Positions 13,046-23,714 of a stretch of 64,000 nt of DNA are shown here, one piece after another (within the stretch, counting starts at the first letter, position 1; each line of letters opens with the position of its first letter). Both the position numbers and the translations under genes were made by a program. This DNA comes from Schistocephalus solidus (lineage: Eukaryota > Platyhelminthes > Cestoda > Diphyllobothriidea > Diphyllobothriidae). Below the pieces are notes generated by a model, which had not been told where the DNA came from, ran no database searches, and saw only the letters and a list, made by a program, of their open reading frames with translations. The stretch spans positions 62,001 through 126,000 of the forward strand of contig WEDG01000306.1 of NCBI GenBank assembly GCA_017591395.1. Reading direction: 5' to 3'.

Positions 13046-13640
13046 TTCCCGGCCGTAAAAACTGCATTCAAAAAACGAAACCGGTAATACTCAAAGGAAC
13101 ATTAAAAAGGATAAATACTGTTCATATCTTTTGTCATCATATTCGTCTTACATTATTTATCAATACGATACTCACTTTGCGAAGTATCGCCCTCTTGTAG
13201 GAACCCTGGATACATCCGGAGCACATAAATGTTTCTGAAATCACGCACCTTTGACTGGTGTCCTAAATGTAGATTGAGAGATGTCCGAAATTTCAAAAAA
13301 ATCCACCTTTATGACATTAGCTGTATGTTGACGTCAATAGGAAAATCCAGGTTGCCTTGCTCTATAACCTGGACACTCCAGCTGTCCATTTAGGCTTGTT
13401 GTTTGCAAATATCAAAGCACACATTTAATAAGGTGTGCCCTGGTTGCTTTTTTAATATTTAATTTGCCTCTGCCACTCACAAATGTTTCATTATATGAAT
13501 TGGGCGCACAAATATAATTGAGTGCATGCAATCATTTTGCATGCTTTCTATTTACAATTCTCAACCCTGATCCACGTTAGGTAAGCTAAGGCATAGCATA
13601 CTACTAACAGATTCTGCTGTATTATTTAAATACCATCAAA
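13045..13640. repeat. Inner end of arm A
   Basis: In reverse complement this pairs with 35290-35885. The matching landmark is 'acgcacctt' with 'aaggtgcgt', followed by 'caggttgccttgctctataacctggac'. The part 13350-13640 is shared with a third copy at 16960-17230 (see the inverted pair 13350-13800 / 16800-17230). Confidence 0.75.
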
Positions 13641-13800
13641 GGACCTGCAAACGTTTTTATGCCAAGAAAGGAACCTAAAGATTCGTCGAAAAGCTCTCTG
13701 TCAGTTCACGTAAGGAAAGCACAAATATTTAAATTTAAATATTCAAATTAAAATACTTAAATAAGCCCTAAAAATCAGGCTCACGTGAAAAAGCCATATG
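13350..13800 (+). repeat. Inverted pair C, left copy
   Basis: In reverse complement it matches 16800-17230, from 'gctctataacctggacactccagctgtccattta' inward to 'ataagccctaaaaatcaggct'. The pair encloses about 3 kb holding two oppositely oriented reverse-transcriptase fragments. The ends are not perfect enough to call a transposon with terminal inverted repeats, and the same sequence also occurs once at 35290-35550. Confidence 0.75.
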
Positions 13801-14760
13801 GCACAAAGTGATGCCGACCCATCCAAATCTGTTGTTCAAGTCTTCCATATTCAGTCAGTGGCTAAGTCTCTGCATATCACTTAACCTTTACTTGACTGTA
13901 ATGAACATTTCATAACAGTGGGATTGGGAAAAGCAGAATTGATTAATTCATTTATTCTAACCAATTTACCATATAAACTATCCTCACACTCTCAATCCCT
14001 CTGCTGTCAAATTCAAATTAACATCTTAAAACCATTAGTTTCTCTCCTTCTAGTATTAAACAAGAAATTGCTCGCCTAAAATATTTACTTTCCGATGGAA
14101 CTGATAACTTTCCAAACTCACATATAAAACAGTTAAATGTTTTCCACCTTATCTGAGCAAATGTTTATCATTATTTCTCGAAAACGGTTTTTCCCTGATT
14201 ATTCGACAACTTCTATTAAATTTCACTTTTGCATTTGGTTCCTGCTCTGACATTCGTAACCATCGTGGTGTGCATAAAACTCCATCGCTTGTTCATCTCT
14301 TTGAAAAATTAATAACAAAACAAATGGCGAATTTTCGCATAAGCAATCAAATTCTCATCTTCCCCTTACATGACTCTTTACCGGACCGCTTATGTGAATA
14401 CTGCGATATGTCTTTTCTTAATCTAATAACATCTATTCGTATTGATAATCTTTCTGTAGTAGTTTTCTCTTTTGATCTTAGTAAGAAGTTCGATAAAGAG
14501 CCTTATAGACGTCTTCCAGCTTAACTAGAGGCTGTAGAATTTCATAGTCCCCTAATTGACTTTATTATATCATACCAATCTGATCAAAAACAAATGTTAT
14601 AGCAAAATCCTTATACTCAAATATTGGCCCCGAATGTAATTGGTGTCCTTCAATGTACCGTGTTAGGTCCTTTGTTTTTCTCACTTTATATGAATGATAT
14701 TTCATGCTTAGTTAAACGTTCACAATCTTATATTTATGCTGATGACCACAACTGCACGTA
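13690..14760 (+). mobile_element. Non-LTR RT pseudogene, N-terminal and palm part
   Basis: Across several frames one can follow the order of a non-LTR retrotransposon reverse transcriptase. An entry motif (IKQEIARLKYLLSDGTDNFP) lies near 14045-14110. A stretch near 14265-14400 reads as the region before motif A. VVVFSFDLSKKFDKEPY around 14455-14505 is motif A, where the usual residues are FDLSKAFDKVPH. A degraded VLGPLFFSLYMNDI follows near 14660-14700, and YADD, the catalytic pair, lies at 14735-14746. Stops and frameshifts make it dead, and it breaks off just after YADD. A second copy of its first part lies at 31600-32010. The family is CR1/Jockey-like by motif. Confidence 0.75.
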
Positions 14761-15800
14761 TTCCTTCTTTGCGAGGAGCTTCACGCGGCTACTGGAGTAA
14801 TCACCTTTTTAGTGGCGCTACATGATATTTGGGACTATAAGGCTGCCGCAACCTGTAATTTTTACAGATTGCCCAATGACTAAATGTTCTTCCGTCAATG
14901 TTTTGGGCTAATCTGCACTAAGTTTAAATTAGCTCTAAATTTTATGAAAAGGAAAACGAACGCTTGTTTTTCAATCACGTTCAGAACTGACTTTAGAAAC
15001 GGTTAAATTAGAAAACGTTCATGTCTGCAGACATCCATCGGCGAAATAGGTAATAAGAGGGTTTTTGTGAAAAGATATACACAACCTCAGTAAGTTTTTT
15101 TAAAGCAAGTCCACTGTTCATTTGACTCTTGGGTTGTTATTTTTAAAATGAATGCAGTTCCATTTTTGAAGGTCCGTAAATAATGCCCGAAAAGCGATAT
15201 GTATTCCACAAAATGGTGAAGAACTCCGCATTGCTGTCAATACTATTAAGTAATTTGTTAGTTAGAACGTTTGAAAATGAAGTATGCTTGCACCTGCATT
15301 TATGGGTAATCCATAAAAATTAACAGCAAATCATGATAAATTTAGTGATATTTCAATGCAGTCTGAAAGGCATCTTTCGCCGACACCATAAAGGCCTAAA
15401 AAGAAATCTTACTGAAATCAATTCATCTCACTGTACTAAAAATGTTTTTTATACAATAACACCTGATAAGTTTGTTTATACGAATCAGTCCTAGACTGTC
15501 CTGTTTGCATGCGACCATGTGAAGCGTTTCTTTCATGTGGCGAGTTGTAGTATCAATAAATAGTATCCCGGGATGTTGACGAAGCCAATTGATATCAGCC
15601 AACTGGGTGGAACATAGTTAAGAAAAGAGCAGACAGTGAAAAAAAAACTCCCAGTGATATTTGGGAGAAATAAACTGTCACCCTTTGGGGGGGCGGTGTC
15701 CAACATGGGGCATCATGCAGGTCACCTGGATCATCACAAAAGTGCGGAAGATGCAGCCAGACAATCCCTTGCTGGTTTCAGAACTCACCGAGTGATTTCA
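14760..15800. other. No recognised feature
   Basis: After the YADD motif the sequence loses similarity to anything I can follow. A frame at 15636-15899 is open for 87 codons, but its second half lies in the repeat shared with 30060-30330 and is not conserved as protein, so I do not call it. Confidence 0.5.
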
Positions 15801-16090
15801 AGGCAGAAATATGAGCCCAGATCATCATCGGTCCGTTGTGGTTCAAAACAAGGGAGAACGTTCTTAGACCACATGGACTATGGCCGCCGGTTCGGCTGAT
15901 ATGAACGCTCACAGTGTTACCAAGGTGTGCCAATAGTTAAGCCGGTAAGACCTCGGGGATCTCCGAATGAGAATTATTGGAGAGTGCGAGCCCTCGAATA
16001 AAAATAAATAAACATAAAGAAATGTAACACGAATATAGCTAGAAGAATTATAAATTCGTTATTTTCAGACGACCGCCTTGGGGCTTTCAG
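15800..16090. repeat. Repeat flanking the LINE 3' end, copy 1
   Basis: This copy is directly similar to 30060-30330. Shared landmarks are 'agatcatc.tcggtccgtt', 'agggagaacgttc.tagacc', 'atggccgcc' and 'gttaagccgg.aagacc'. On the - strand it lies immediately downstream of the LINE C-terminus in both places, so it is probably the 3' untranslated part of that family or a SINE sharing it. Confidence 0.7.
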
Positions 16091-16800
16091 TTCGAGTTAT
16101 AGCTCGCACAATTATATTGATCTAACTTTCGCTTAAAAGCCTCCAGGGACTCCGACATAATGACATCCAGAGGACGATTATTCCAAGCTTCCGTCAATTT
16201 TTGGAGAGAACGTTCTTTGATTGTCCAGTTAACCTCCAGTCATTACATTTGATTTGAGAGGATGACCTCTCAAGTTCTTTATTGTTGCTTACGCAAAGAA
16301 ATCGCCTGATACCAGACATCAATCCTGAACGCATTTTATGCAGAATGTTAGTTTTCGGTCTCCTTGAAGCTGTTTTATAGAGCAGGGAAAAGAGATTGAG
16401 ATTAGACAACCGTCTTTCAAAAGAATGTGAGCCCTGTCCAAGGACAATTTTGGCTGCTCGTCTTTGATATTGTCGAGGTTTTTGATGCCGTTTGCCACAC
16501 AGGGTCTCCAAGCTTGGATAGCGGGCTCCAACGGTGACCGCAGGAGCGTTCTGAAGACTATGGTGCAGCGGATGCTATTGAAGGCTAATTAAACCTCGTT
16601 TGAAGAGGTACAGAACCGGTATAACTGACGTCACTACCTGTGCGCAATGCAGGGAGGGTTTAAGGAAGTGCTTGATCCAGACTCCTAGGTGCTTTTTGGC
16701 ATCCACTTCTCTCCTTGGCATGCAATTTAAATGTAACGGTACGGTTTAACGGATTGGTTTTGACTCGTATGATGTTGTACTCGATCTCATTGGTGACCTA
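16090..16800 (-). mobile_element. CR1-like LINE fragment, RT C-terminal part
   Basis: The - strand frames give the end of a CR1-like reverse transcriptase. EPAIQAWRPCVANGIKNLD near 16470-16530 corresponds to the usual LEYxxQAWRP block. RRAAKIVLGQGSHSFERRLSNLNLFSL follows, where RATKLVxGxxxxxYExRLxxLxLxxL is usual. The terminal WNNRPLDVIMSESLEAFKRK.LDQY is near 16105-16190. It is split by frameshifts. Its partner at 30330-31570 has the same order and extends further upstream. It is cut at about 16800 by the inverted pair C. Confidence 0.8.
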
Positions 16801-17230
16801 TGGCTATTTCACGTAAGCCTGACTTTCAGGGCTTATTTGAAGATTGAAATTTATACATTTAAATGTAAATATTTGTTCTTTCCGTTCGTGAACTGACAGA
16901 GAGCTTTTAGACGGATAATAATAACGTAAGCAGTTCCTTTGATTATAATTAAAATAAAACAGCATAATCTGTTAGTTGTATGCTGTGCCTAAGCTAACCT
17001 AACGTGGATCAGTGTTGAGAATTGTAAATAGAAAGCACGCAAAATGATTGCATGCACTAAGTTATATTTGTGCGCATAATTCATATATTTAAATATTTAT
17101 GAGTGGCAGAGGCAATTAAATATTTAAAAAGCCACCAGGGCACACCTACTGAAATGGGTGCGCTGATATTTGCAAACAACAAGCGTAAATGGACAGCCGT
17201 AGTGTCCAAGTTGTGGAGAAAGGCATTCTT
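16800..17230 (-). repeat. Inverted pair C, right copy
   Basis: Reverse complement of 13350-13800; landmarks are 'gcctgactttcagggcttattt' at the left edge and 'aaatggacagccgtagtgtccaag' near the right. A further related copy in the same orientation is 35290-35550. Confidence 0.75.
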
Positions 17231-17254
17231 TATGGAAGCGCAATTCGAATAGCG

Positions 17255-17325
17255 CATGCAGTGTCCTGACGTGGCCTTAATGTTGGTCTTACGCGTCTAC
17301 CTCGTGACCATTTTAGGGGGCCCAC
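17255..17325 (+). repeat. GC-rich SINE-like family, 3' fragment
   Basis: 'cgtggccttaatgttggtcttacgcgtctacc' followed by 'ttttaggggg' matches the end of the fuller copy at 34590-34825 ('taatgtggcccccgtgttggtccaacgcatctacc ... gtttaggggg'). A short CA run follows at 17330-17350. Confidence 0.6.
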
Positions 17326-17627
17326 TCTCACACACACAAAAACACACACAAGGCACTTATAAACTCTTTACATTTGTCATTATTTCCTTTTTCCATGTAA
17401 TTGTAACGGTCTGATAATGAATTTCTGAAAACATGTGTTCACCTTTTGCATTTTCTATTGAAACATGGGATTTCTTGCAGAACAAATAACTACTCTTATG
17501 GAGAAGAAGTACTTCCCAGTGTCTAGCCTTGCTCCAGTCACGCGTAATTTGAGAGGATGACCTCTCAAGTTCGTTGTTGTTGCTTACTCGAAGAAATCAC
17601 CTGAGACGAGACAACAGTCCTTGACAG

Positions 17628-17700
17628 AGGTTAAAGTGGTTAACGAGCATTGCCATGCCGTTGATGGTTGCGGGCTCAATCCTGGCTTGGGGCATGACAT
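17628..17700 (+). repeat. tRNA-derived SINE head or tRNA pseudogene
   Basis: 'aaagtggttaacgagc' resembles a Pol III A box region of a tRNA, and 32 bases on 'tggttgcgggctcaatcctggcttgggg' resembles a T-arm and B box (usual GGTTCGAATCC). The spacing fits a tRNA body. A full cloverleaf cannot be drawn without mismatches, so a functional tRNA is unlikely. Confidence 0.45.
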
Positions 17701-17964
17701 TTTGAATTCTTGTGTGGTGACTTACGAACTAATGCGTGGCTAGGTTAAGGTCTAGGTTACACTACCAGCGGTTTTACTTAAGCAGTATATAAATTATCTA
17801 CTCCGCCTTTTTTTCCAAATTAATGAAATCCCTCGAACGTTCTTAACTACGTCTGCTAGTAGAAGTTTCTGGAAGTATTTCTTATAACGGGTTATTCCAT
17901 ATAAATTTCACAATCAGTTCAACAGAATATGGATAAGGAACGACTCAGCCCGTTTTGTAGATAC

Positions 17965-18190
17965 TCTTCAGAAACCCTGACGAGCAGTTAGAGACTGGAT
18001 TGGACTGGCAGGTTTTGTAGGCCAAGCCAAGATTTCCGGCAGGTTGCTCTATTTTGAGAACCGTCCTGGTCACACAAAAGTCGTTAGAAACCCTGGAGAG
18101 CCGTTAGAGAATGGATTAAAATCCTAGGTTGTGTAGGCCAAGATTTCCGACAGTGCTCGAGTTGAGGAACTCTCCTGGTCAAACAATGAG
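17965..18190 (+). repeat. Two-copy tandem repeat, about 117-base period
   Basis: 'agaaaccctgacgagcagttagagactgga' recurs as 'agaaaccctggagagccgttagagaatgga' about 117 bases later. In each copy 'gtaggccaag' and 'ctcctggtca' or 'gtcctggtca' follow. No coding signal. Confidence 0.75.
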
Positions 18191-19100
18191 GGTTTCGAAT
18201 GCAACTGGATGGAAGATTCAATTAATTGATTCAATAAGTTGAACCAATTTATGTTTGTGGGATATGTTTTTCAGTGCAAAGACTCGATTAAAATCGGTCT
18301 TCTTGCTGCTAAAAAATTCAACCGCAAGGCATTGTCATTTACTCTTCAAGGAATTTCACGTAACGCAATAAACTGCCTCAATTTCTTGCCATAAGCACAA
18401 AAACCAATGACTATGCCAATATGGCAGCATTCTTTTTTTTTTTCATTCTAGATATAAATGCATTGTGTACTGTGTGGTCACTGATAATGATAGGCAGTCC
18501 ATGCTCGTCCTATCATAGTGCCTCTGGAACACAAATTTTGATGACTACTTCTCAGTGGAGTGCGTGGAGAATGATCTCATTGTAAGCCTCATTTTGTTCG
18601 CTGCATAAAAGGATTTGTTATCGTGATCATCCGCTGTCATACTGAAACCGACTTTCTCTTTGTCAATCAAGTAAACCTGCAAGTTTCATGCACTGAAATA
18701 TATAGGCTCTTCTTAGGGCATGCCATATTCAGTGATGTCGTGGCTTGTAGACACTGTGTGTTGGATTCTGTCAGTGGCATATTGGCATGGGCTAAGAAAA
18801 TAAAAAAGAAAATTTGACAATGTCCTGTTTCTTTTCTCGTGCATAGGTCTGCCCGTTAATCCTTCGTATGCTTGTTACCATGCAGACAGTCAATTATCTA
18901 ACCCTTATGAGAAATGCACTTGTACGCAAATAAGATGGTAATATCTGGTTCGGATAGGTATCACCTTCCATAATACGGGTCGATTTGCAATAAATCCTAG
19001 GGGTATTGAGGGCTGCGGTGTATCGTCTGAGAAATTAAAGGTGACCCTGCGCATGATTAAAGGAATAATAAATATTTCCAGGTCGCAACTCAAACCGTCT
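18190..19100. other. No recognised feature
   Basis: AT-rich, with a T run at 18432-18444. Short open frames on both strands (for example 18623-18817 and 18905-19093) have no motif or splice context that supports them. Confidence 0.5.
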
Positions 19101-19500
19101 CGCTTATTTACAAAAAAACCGTAGTATTAATCTTAACCTTAACCCCACCCCAAAACCTTATCCTACAGTTAAAACTAACCTTGATCAGGAAGGATGCCTT
19201 GTCTGGTTACCTCAATAGGAAACTGGAATAGGGACAACTCATAATAGATGTGCCTGGGTTCCCAATTCCCGGAAATTCAGGCTAAGTATTAAGGTGAAGG
19301 CTAGGGTTAAGTTAAGCTTTAGGTTTACTTTCAAGGATTATGTCAGAATTGGGGTTAGGGTCCGGATTCGACGAAAGGTCAAGGTTTTGGTTTGTGGTAA
19401 CTGTATGGTTTCGGTTGAGAGTAGGGCTACGGTTAAGCTTAAAGTTACAGTTTTGTTTTGTGATAGGGCTTAGAGTGGGGTTAAGGACACGAACATATTA
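19100..19500. repeat. Degenerate telomere-like GGTTA/TTAGGG block
   Basis: A C-rich part (about 19130-19190, 'cttaaccttaacccc', 'actaaccttg') is followed by a G-rich part (about 19270-19490) with 'ctagggttaag', 'ggggttaggg', 'agggctacggttaag', 'agtggggttaagg'. Units are irregular, so this is a simple-sequence relic and not an array. The order C-rich then G-rich is the opposite of a head-to-head telomere fusion. Confidence 0.6.
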
Positions 19501-19821
19501 ACCCTTCCACAAAATTATCACCGGGTGATATATTTTAAGTTGGCGGGGCTTTTTATTCCCGTGGCCTATTTGGGCATTCATACAAGCCATTCTTGACCCT
19601 TAAGGTTAAACTAATCCCTAACTTCCTTCGCGCTGAATGCGCGTCTTACCTTCAAGCTCAACATATTTTCCCCGGAAAAGGGTGTTTACACGACAATCCG
19701 CAGACCAAACCCCGGGTAACAGGAAAAGTGAGAAGGCAACTATAGGAAGATTTTATTGTAAACAGAAACTGTAAACAGCCAGAGCTCGTTTTCACTGAAT
19801 CTAGTTATACCTGACAGAGTG

Positions 19822-19822
19822 C

Positions 19823-19877
<55 letters not shown>
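19822..19877. repeat. (GA)n microsatellite
   Basis: About 28 GA dinucleotides with one 'aaag' interruption. It produces an artificial Arg/Glu-rich open frame. Confidence 0.98.
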
Positions 19878-19879
<2 letters not shown>

Positions 19880-20600
19880 GCAGAGGTTTGTGTTGTCTAC
19901 TTGGTGTGTGTTTATTAGCAGAGGCATGGTATCGTGCCAAGTCGTCATGCTACTCATCAGTCGAAGTCTGGCGTGCTAAATTGGCGCTTGGGCAGCAGCG
20001 AATCTCTGGACACGCACGGGCGTGTTTCGGTCAAGTGGCTACAGTTCAGCGAGACTGCAACCACTCACCCTGAAGGTGCATGACGGGCCATGAGGCAACG
20101 GGCCATGCACAAGGACGCCAGCTATGGAACTTCCGACTGCTGAAAACAAGGGCCACCTTTAGAGTGAAGGTCATCGATAGTTAGGACACAGGAATGCCTG
20201 TTGAACCTGTCACACGGGGATTCGTATTAGCCTGTTTAACCAACGTCTATTTTATTCTGTTTGCGGGCAAGCACGATTCGTCTTCGATCCTGGCTAATTG
20301 AAGCACGAGCCCTCGCTTCACGGCAGATAGTCGGGAGTGCTTCAAATAACACCGAGTGGAGGACTGACTCAAGTTTAGGATAGAGCACTTGCCCGGATAT
20401 ATTTATATCGGTGTCCAAGGGCAGACGGTTGAAAACACCAGCAGTACCGAATGCGCGCTGGTCGCAACGCAAGGCGTGCGATTCGAGGAATAATCGTGTT
20501 ATTTCACTGAGATTTTAGACACTCCACATTAGCCTACCGGCGGAGTCTCCAAAGAAAGTTGGACCGTTGATCCTTAGGAGGACCATTGTGTGCTGCACAA
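19880..20600. other. GC-richer segment without recognised gene
   Basis: Base composition is distinctly richer in G and C than in the flanking arms. A 78-codon - strand frame at 20236-20472 has no recognisable motif. I cannot support a gene here. Confidence 0.45.
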
Positions 20601-20699
20601 GGTCGGTGACATGCGTGTAGATTAGTTGAAAGTTGTATTTAAACTATTTTGCAGCTACCAATCTCTTTTTTTCTCTCTATTCTGCTCTGTTTCCTCACG

Positions 20700-20885
20700 T
20701 GTATGCAAACGGTGTCAAGACAGAAGCATAAAGAACGGAAAGGCGATAAAGCGCGGATGGAAGTGCCATATAGGGCACAGATGGCTGGTGCGCAACCCGA
20801 ATAAAGCCTGCCGGCTCCTGCTTAACCCCCGGAGCTGGTTCGGAGTATCTACAACGCGGCCCGTTTAGGGGCAGTGGCAGAGTTT
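20700..20885 (+). repeat. GC-rich SINE-like family, copy 2
   Basis: 'ggtgtcaagacag' near 20714 and 'gcgcaacccgaataaagcctgccgg' to 'ggcccgtttagggg' (20790-20872) match the copy at 34605-34825. The middle is rearranged or diverged. Confidence 0.65.
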
Positions 20886-21296
20886 AAAAACAACTGTTAA
20901 GACGTGCTTTACTTGAAGTCCTAACGCGTTGGGCAGGGTGAGACCTGCAGCCTTGGTTGGGACTGGAGGCATGACTGGTTGGGACTGGTCGAGGTCACTT
21001 AGAGAACGAGGCCCCTACGCGTACTTGGACGTAAAGCGATCTACTGGATGTGACAGGGCAGCGTGCAAAACCGATATGTCCGCCTATGCAACCGCGAATC
21101 ATGCCGATTATACCTTCAGTCGTGTGATAGTGAGCGCTTATTTGTGAATATCGCCCAAATCCCGACCGCCTACTCTACATGCAGTTATATCCACCATATG
21201 TAGCGCGGAAGCGTGGGCTTAGGGACGGTGATTTGTGCGTGAATAAGTTCATAATCATCCTGAACGTTTGCCATGCCTACCGCACCATCTCCTCTT

Positions 21297-21328
21297 TCTT
21301 TTTTTCTATCTCTCTCTCTCTCTCTCTG
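21297..21328. repeat. T/CT simple repeat
   Basis: 'tctttttttctatctctctctctctctctctg', pyrimidine-only run ahead of a SINE-like copy. Confidence 0.95.
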
Positions 21329-21339
21329 CCACTCACCAA

Positions 21340-21490
21340 GCTCAGCCCCCTACCGTGAGCCTGCATCTAGGCATGCCACGGCGCGCCACCACCCTACATG
21401 CGTAAGGTTTGTTATAGGTTTGTATCACCAATAACGCCTGTCGTGCTCTGATCTGGCCCCAGTGTTGTTTCAGCGTTTAATCCCATTTAC
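21340..21490 (+). repeat. GC-rich SINE-like family, copy 3
   Basis: 'catctaggcatgccacggcgcgccaccac' through 'aataacgcctgtcgtgctctgatctggccccagtgttg' parallels 34690-34790 ('cacctaggtgtgccaccacacctcc ... aataacgcctgccgtgccctaatgtggcccccgtgttgg'). Confidence 0.65.
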
Positions 21491-22073
21491 CGGTTTTTTG
21501 GGGCACATGCGTGTCCTAAAGTAACCCACGACACAAAGGAACGGTATCAGTTTTGCAGCGCCTTTCCTTGCGAAACAAGGGTTCTTATCTTGTTGACCAC
21601 GAACATTATTACTCCAGTTGAAACTTTATGGACATGTAAGATAGCTGGATATCCTGTGCCTTTCATGTGGCCATGGTGAAGTGATCAAAGACAACGGACT
21701 CGGAAAAAGACTACGTTTGACTGTCTACTTTGCTAAAATGGCGAGGACCCAAGCATATCCGTGCAAAAGGCTAGCTTCTCAGAAGTATTCTTTTGAGAGC
21801 TGATTTTATTTCAGTATGGGTTGTTCAACGGACTGTGTAAACCTGCAATTAACACCATCTAAGATGCGTGATTACACCATCGGCTCATTGATTTGCGGTT
21901 GGGCGTCTGCAGTTGATTATCGACATCGGAAGTGACATAATATCATTTTATTCATTTCCATACACTAGGGTAGATAGACCGAAGTTCGACTAGTTATACC
22001 GGAGAATAATACATTCGAACTTTGCAATTCACGATGTTTACCATGTTTCCCATCATCTATGGCGCTCTCCCAT
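21490..22073. other. No recognised feature
   Basis: Unique sequence between the SINE-like copy and the first 496-base direct repeat. No open frame of note, no repeat recognised. Confidence 0.5.
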
Positions 22074-22569
22074 CCCTCAGTCATCGGTGAAGACACTGTC
22101 ATGACAACAGCAATGGGCTTAGGCGCAGTGAGTGACAACCTACATACGCATGACGCAAAGAGCCGGATCTCCATTGTACATGATACAGGATATTATAACT
22201 CGCACAAAAGCAACATCAACTGTGTCTGGTACTGCATCGTCGACCATGGTGAAATAAAATGCGTATAATTATAAGCTTGCAAGTCCCATCCGAAATCAGC
22301 GATGAAACCTATGGATATTTCTGCGTCATCCTTTCCCCACAGCCAGCCCTCACCTGTGGCTATAAGAACCTAGGTTACAATTAGCACCCCACTGCGGTAA
22401 CCCTCCTTGACCGACGGGCTAAACCATCTGCAGGCGTCTAGCGTTTGCACGTTTTCGCAGTCGGTAGTCCCACAATCAAGCTTGAAATTCTCTCCCACCA
22501 TTGAACGTAAACGCCTACGCGGAGAGTCTCAATCAATTCCGTGCGTAGCCCAAGATTATTTGGGTCGTC
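22074..22569 (+). repeat. 496-bp direct repeat X, copy 1
   Basis: It starts 'ccctcagtcatcggtg' and ends 'gattatttgggtcgtc'. It recurs at 27041-27536 with the same length and only a handful of substitutions (for example 'tattataact' against 'tatttcaact', 'cctgtggc' against 'cctgcggc'). This makes it far younger than the arms of A. It does not begin TG or end CA, so it is not a standard LTR. A 69-codon frame at 22059-22268 has close counterparts in both copies but no known motif. Confidence 0.95.
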
Positions 22570-22572
22570 GGC

Positions 22573-22617
22573 GGAGGCACAATAAGCGGGTCCCAAAATT
22601 AATGCATAAACCCAAGA
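22573..22617 (+). repeat. 45-bp inverted repeat at inner edge of X copy 1
   Basis: 'ggaggcacaataagcgggtc' onward to 'cataaacccaaga' is, by reading, an exact reverse complement of 26998-27042. It lies immediately inside direct repeat X, at the outer boundary of a 4.4 kb interior. Confidence 0.95.
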
Positions 22618-23714
22618 GCCTGTCTTACGGGAGCCGTGGTAATAGGGGTTTTATGGGTGGGGCAGAACGATAAAAGAAACACTAACCGAAATGGCGAAAG
22701 TAGTTAAATGTGCAAATTTTATAAAAAGGAATTAAGTTTGAATGAGGTGAAAATAACCAGCGTAAATTAGAAATAAAATGTTATATCCAATGCAAAAGCA
22801 CGGGTGAACTGAACGATCCCCATTGGCCGAAAATGAAAACCAAACTGAACAAATGAAAAGGGAGCCAATAGGAAGAAGGCTTATGAAATGCACTGTAATT
22901 GAAGAAATTTAAATAGAAGCTGACAAATGAGATTGCTAACTAAGCCTCCCAGAAGGAAACGAAATGCAAGAAACTGAAGCGCAACTAAGGTAAGTTTGTT
23001 TATATGAATTAAACCATATTTATATCGTGTAATGGCAACGAGAATCAACAGAGAAGCAAAAAAATGCACACCCGAAGGTGTTGATCCACCGTCTGAAATT
23101 ACCCTCATGTGAAAAAAACAGCTGTGATGATTTTTTTAATAAATAATTAACAAAACTGTATCAATGTTCCTCTACCGAATCATTACGCGGTGCGAGGAAA
23201 GACGCGTTTAATAACTTGCCGGAATTTATTAAGATTTAAAAAAATTGGAAAACCGATTGGCGCAACCAAGGTAAAAAGATAAGATGAGTGCAGGATTGCC
23301 AGGATGGGACGCTGTCCAGATAAAGTCAACCCATGCTGTCGATCAGTATAGCTGCCTAGAATTAAGGTAGTCTAACGCGTCATCGGTATAGTCGCGATGA
23401 GATCTAATCGAAATTTTCGTCGGAAATAACGTAAGCCAATGAATGGAAAGAGAATGAAAAGCGAAAGACAAAGTAAGCAGCCATAGCTGGTTGCGGAAGA
23501 TTTAAACGCACCCTTAACGTAGCCAAGGCATAATCGTGAAAGAAAGTATCTACGTAAGCAGGAGGTAAAATGCGAACCAGACAGCGGTTAAGCTAGAACC
23601 TAAAATCGCGTAGTAGCTGCGTTTGAAGTTACAACAAGGCTAAGGACGATAAGGGGGAAGAGACCGGTTTGTAAACTGAGCAGGAATTAAGAAAATCATA
23701 GGCACAATTTCTAA
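22618..23714. other. Left interior of the X-bounded unit, no gene recognised
   Basis: Purine-rich on the + strand, with many 'gaaa' and 'aagg' words. I looked for a transposase-like or integrase-like open frame on both strands and found none longer than about 75 codons, with no motif. Confidence 0.5.

Larger units (their letters stand above)
1..13640. repeat. Left arm of giant inverted repeat A
   Basis: Read in reverse complement, this stretch matches 35290-43541 as a chain of collinear blocks. Base 1 pairs with base 43541; 1-2520 pairs with 41021-43541; 6870 onward pairs with 40560 downward; 11790-12505 pairs with 37270-38000; 12640-13640 pairs with 35290-37260. Identity is high by eye but with many substitutions and small indels, so this is an old duplication and not a recent copy. 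Left-only material is 2521-6869 and one tandem unit. The arm begins exactly at the window edge, so it may continue outside. Confidence 0.9.

Noticed and set aside
13350..17230. Autonomous transposon with terminal inverted repeats
   Set aside because: The interior is RT relics of LINE type, and the inverted pair occurs as a third single copy as part of arm A; no transposase seen.
19740..20073. Arg/Glu-rich and Ser/Leu-rich frames on opposite strands
   Set aside because: Translation of a (GA)n microsatellite.
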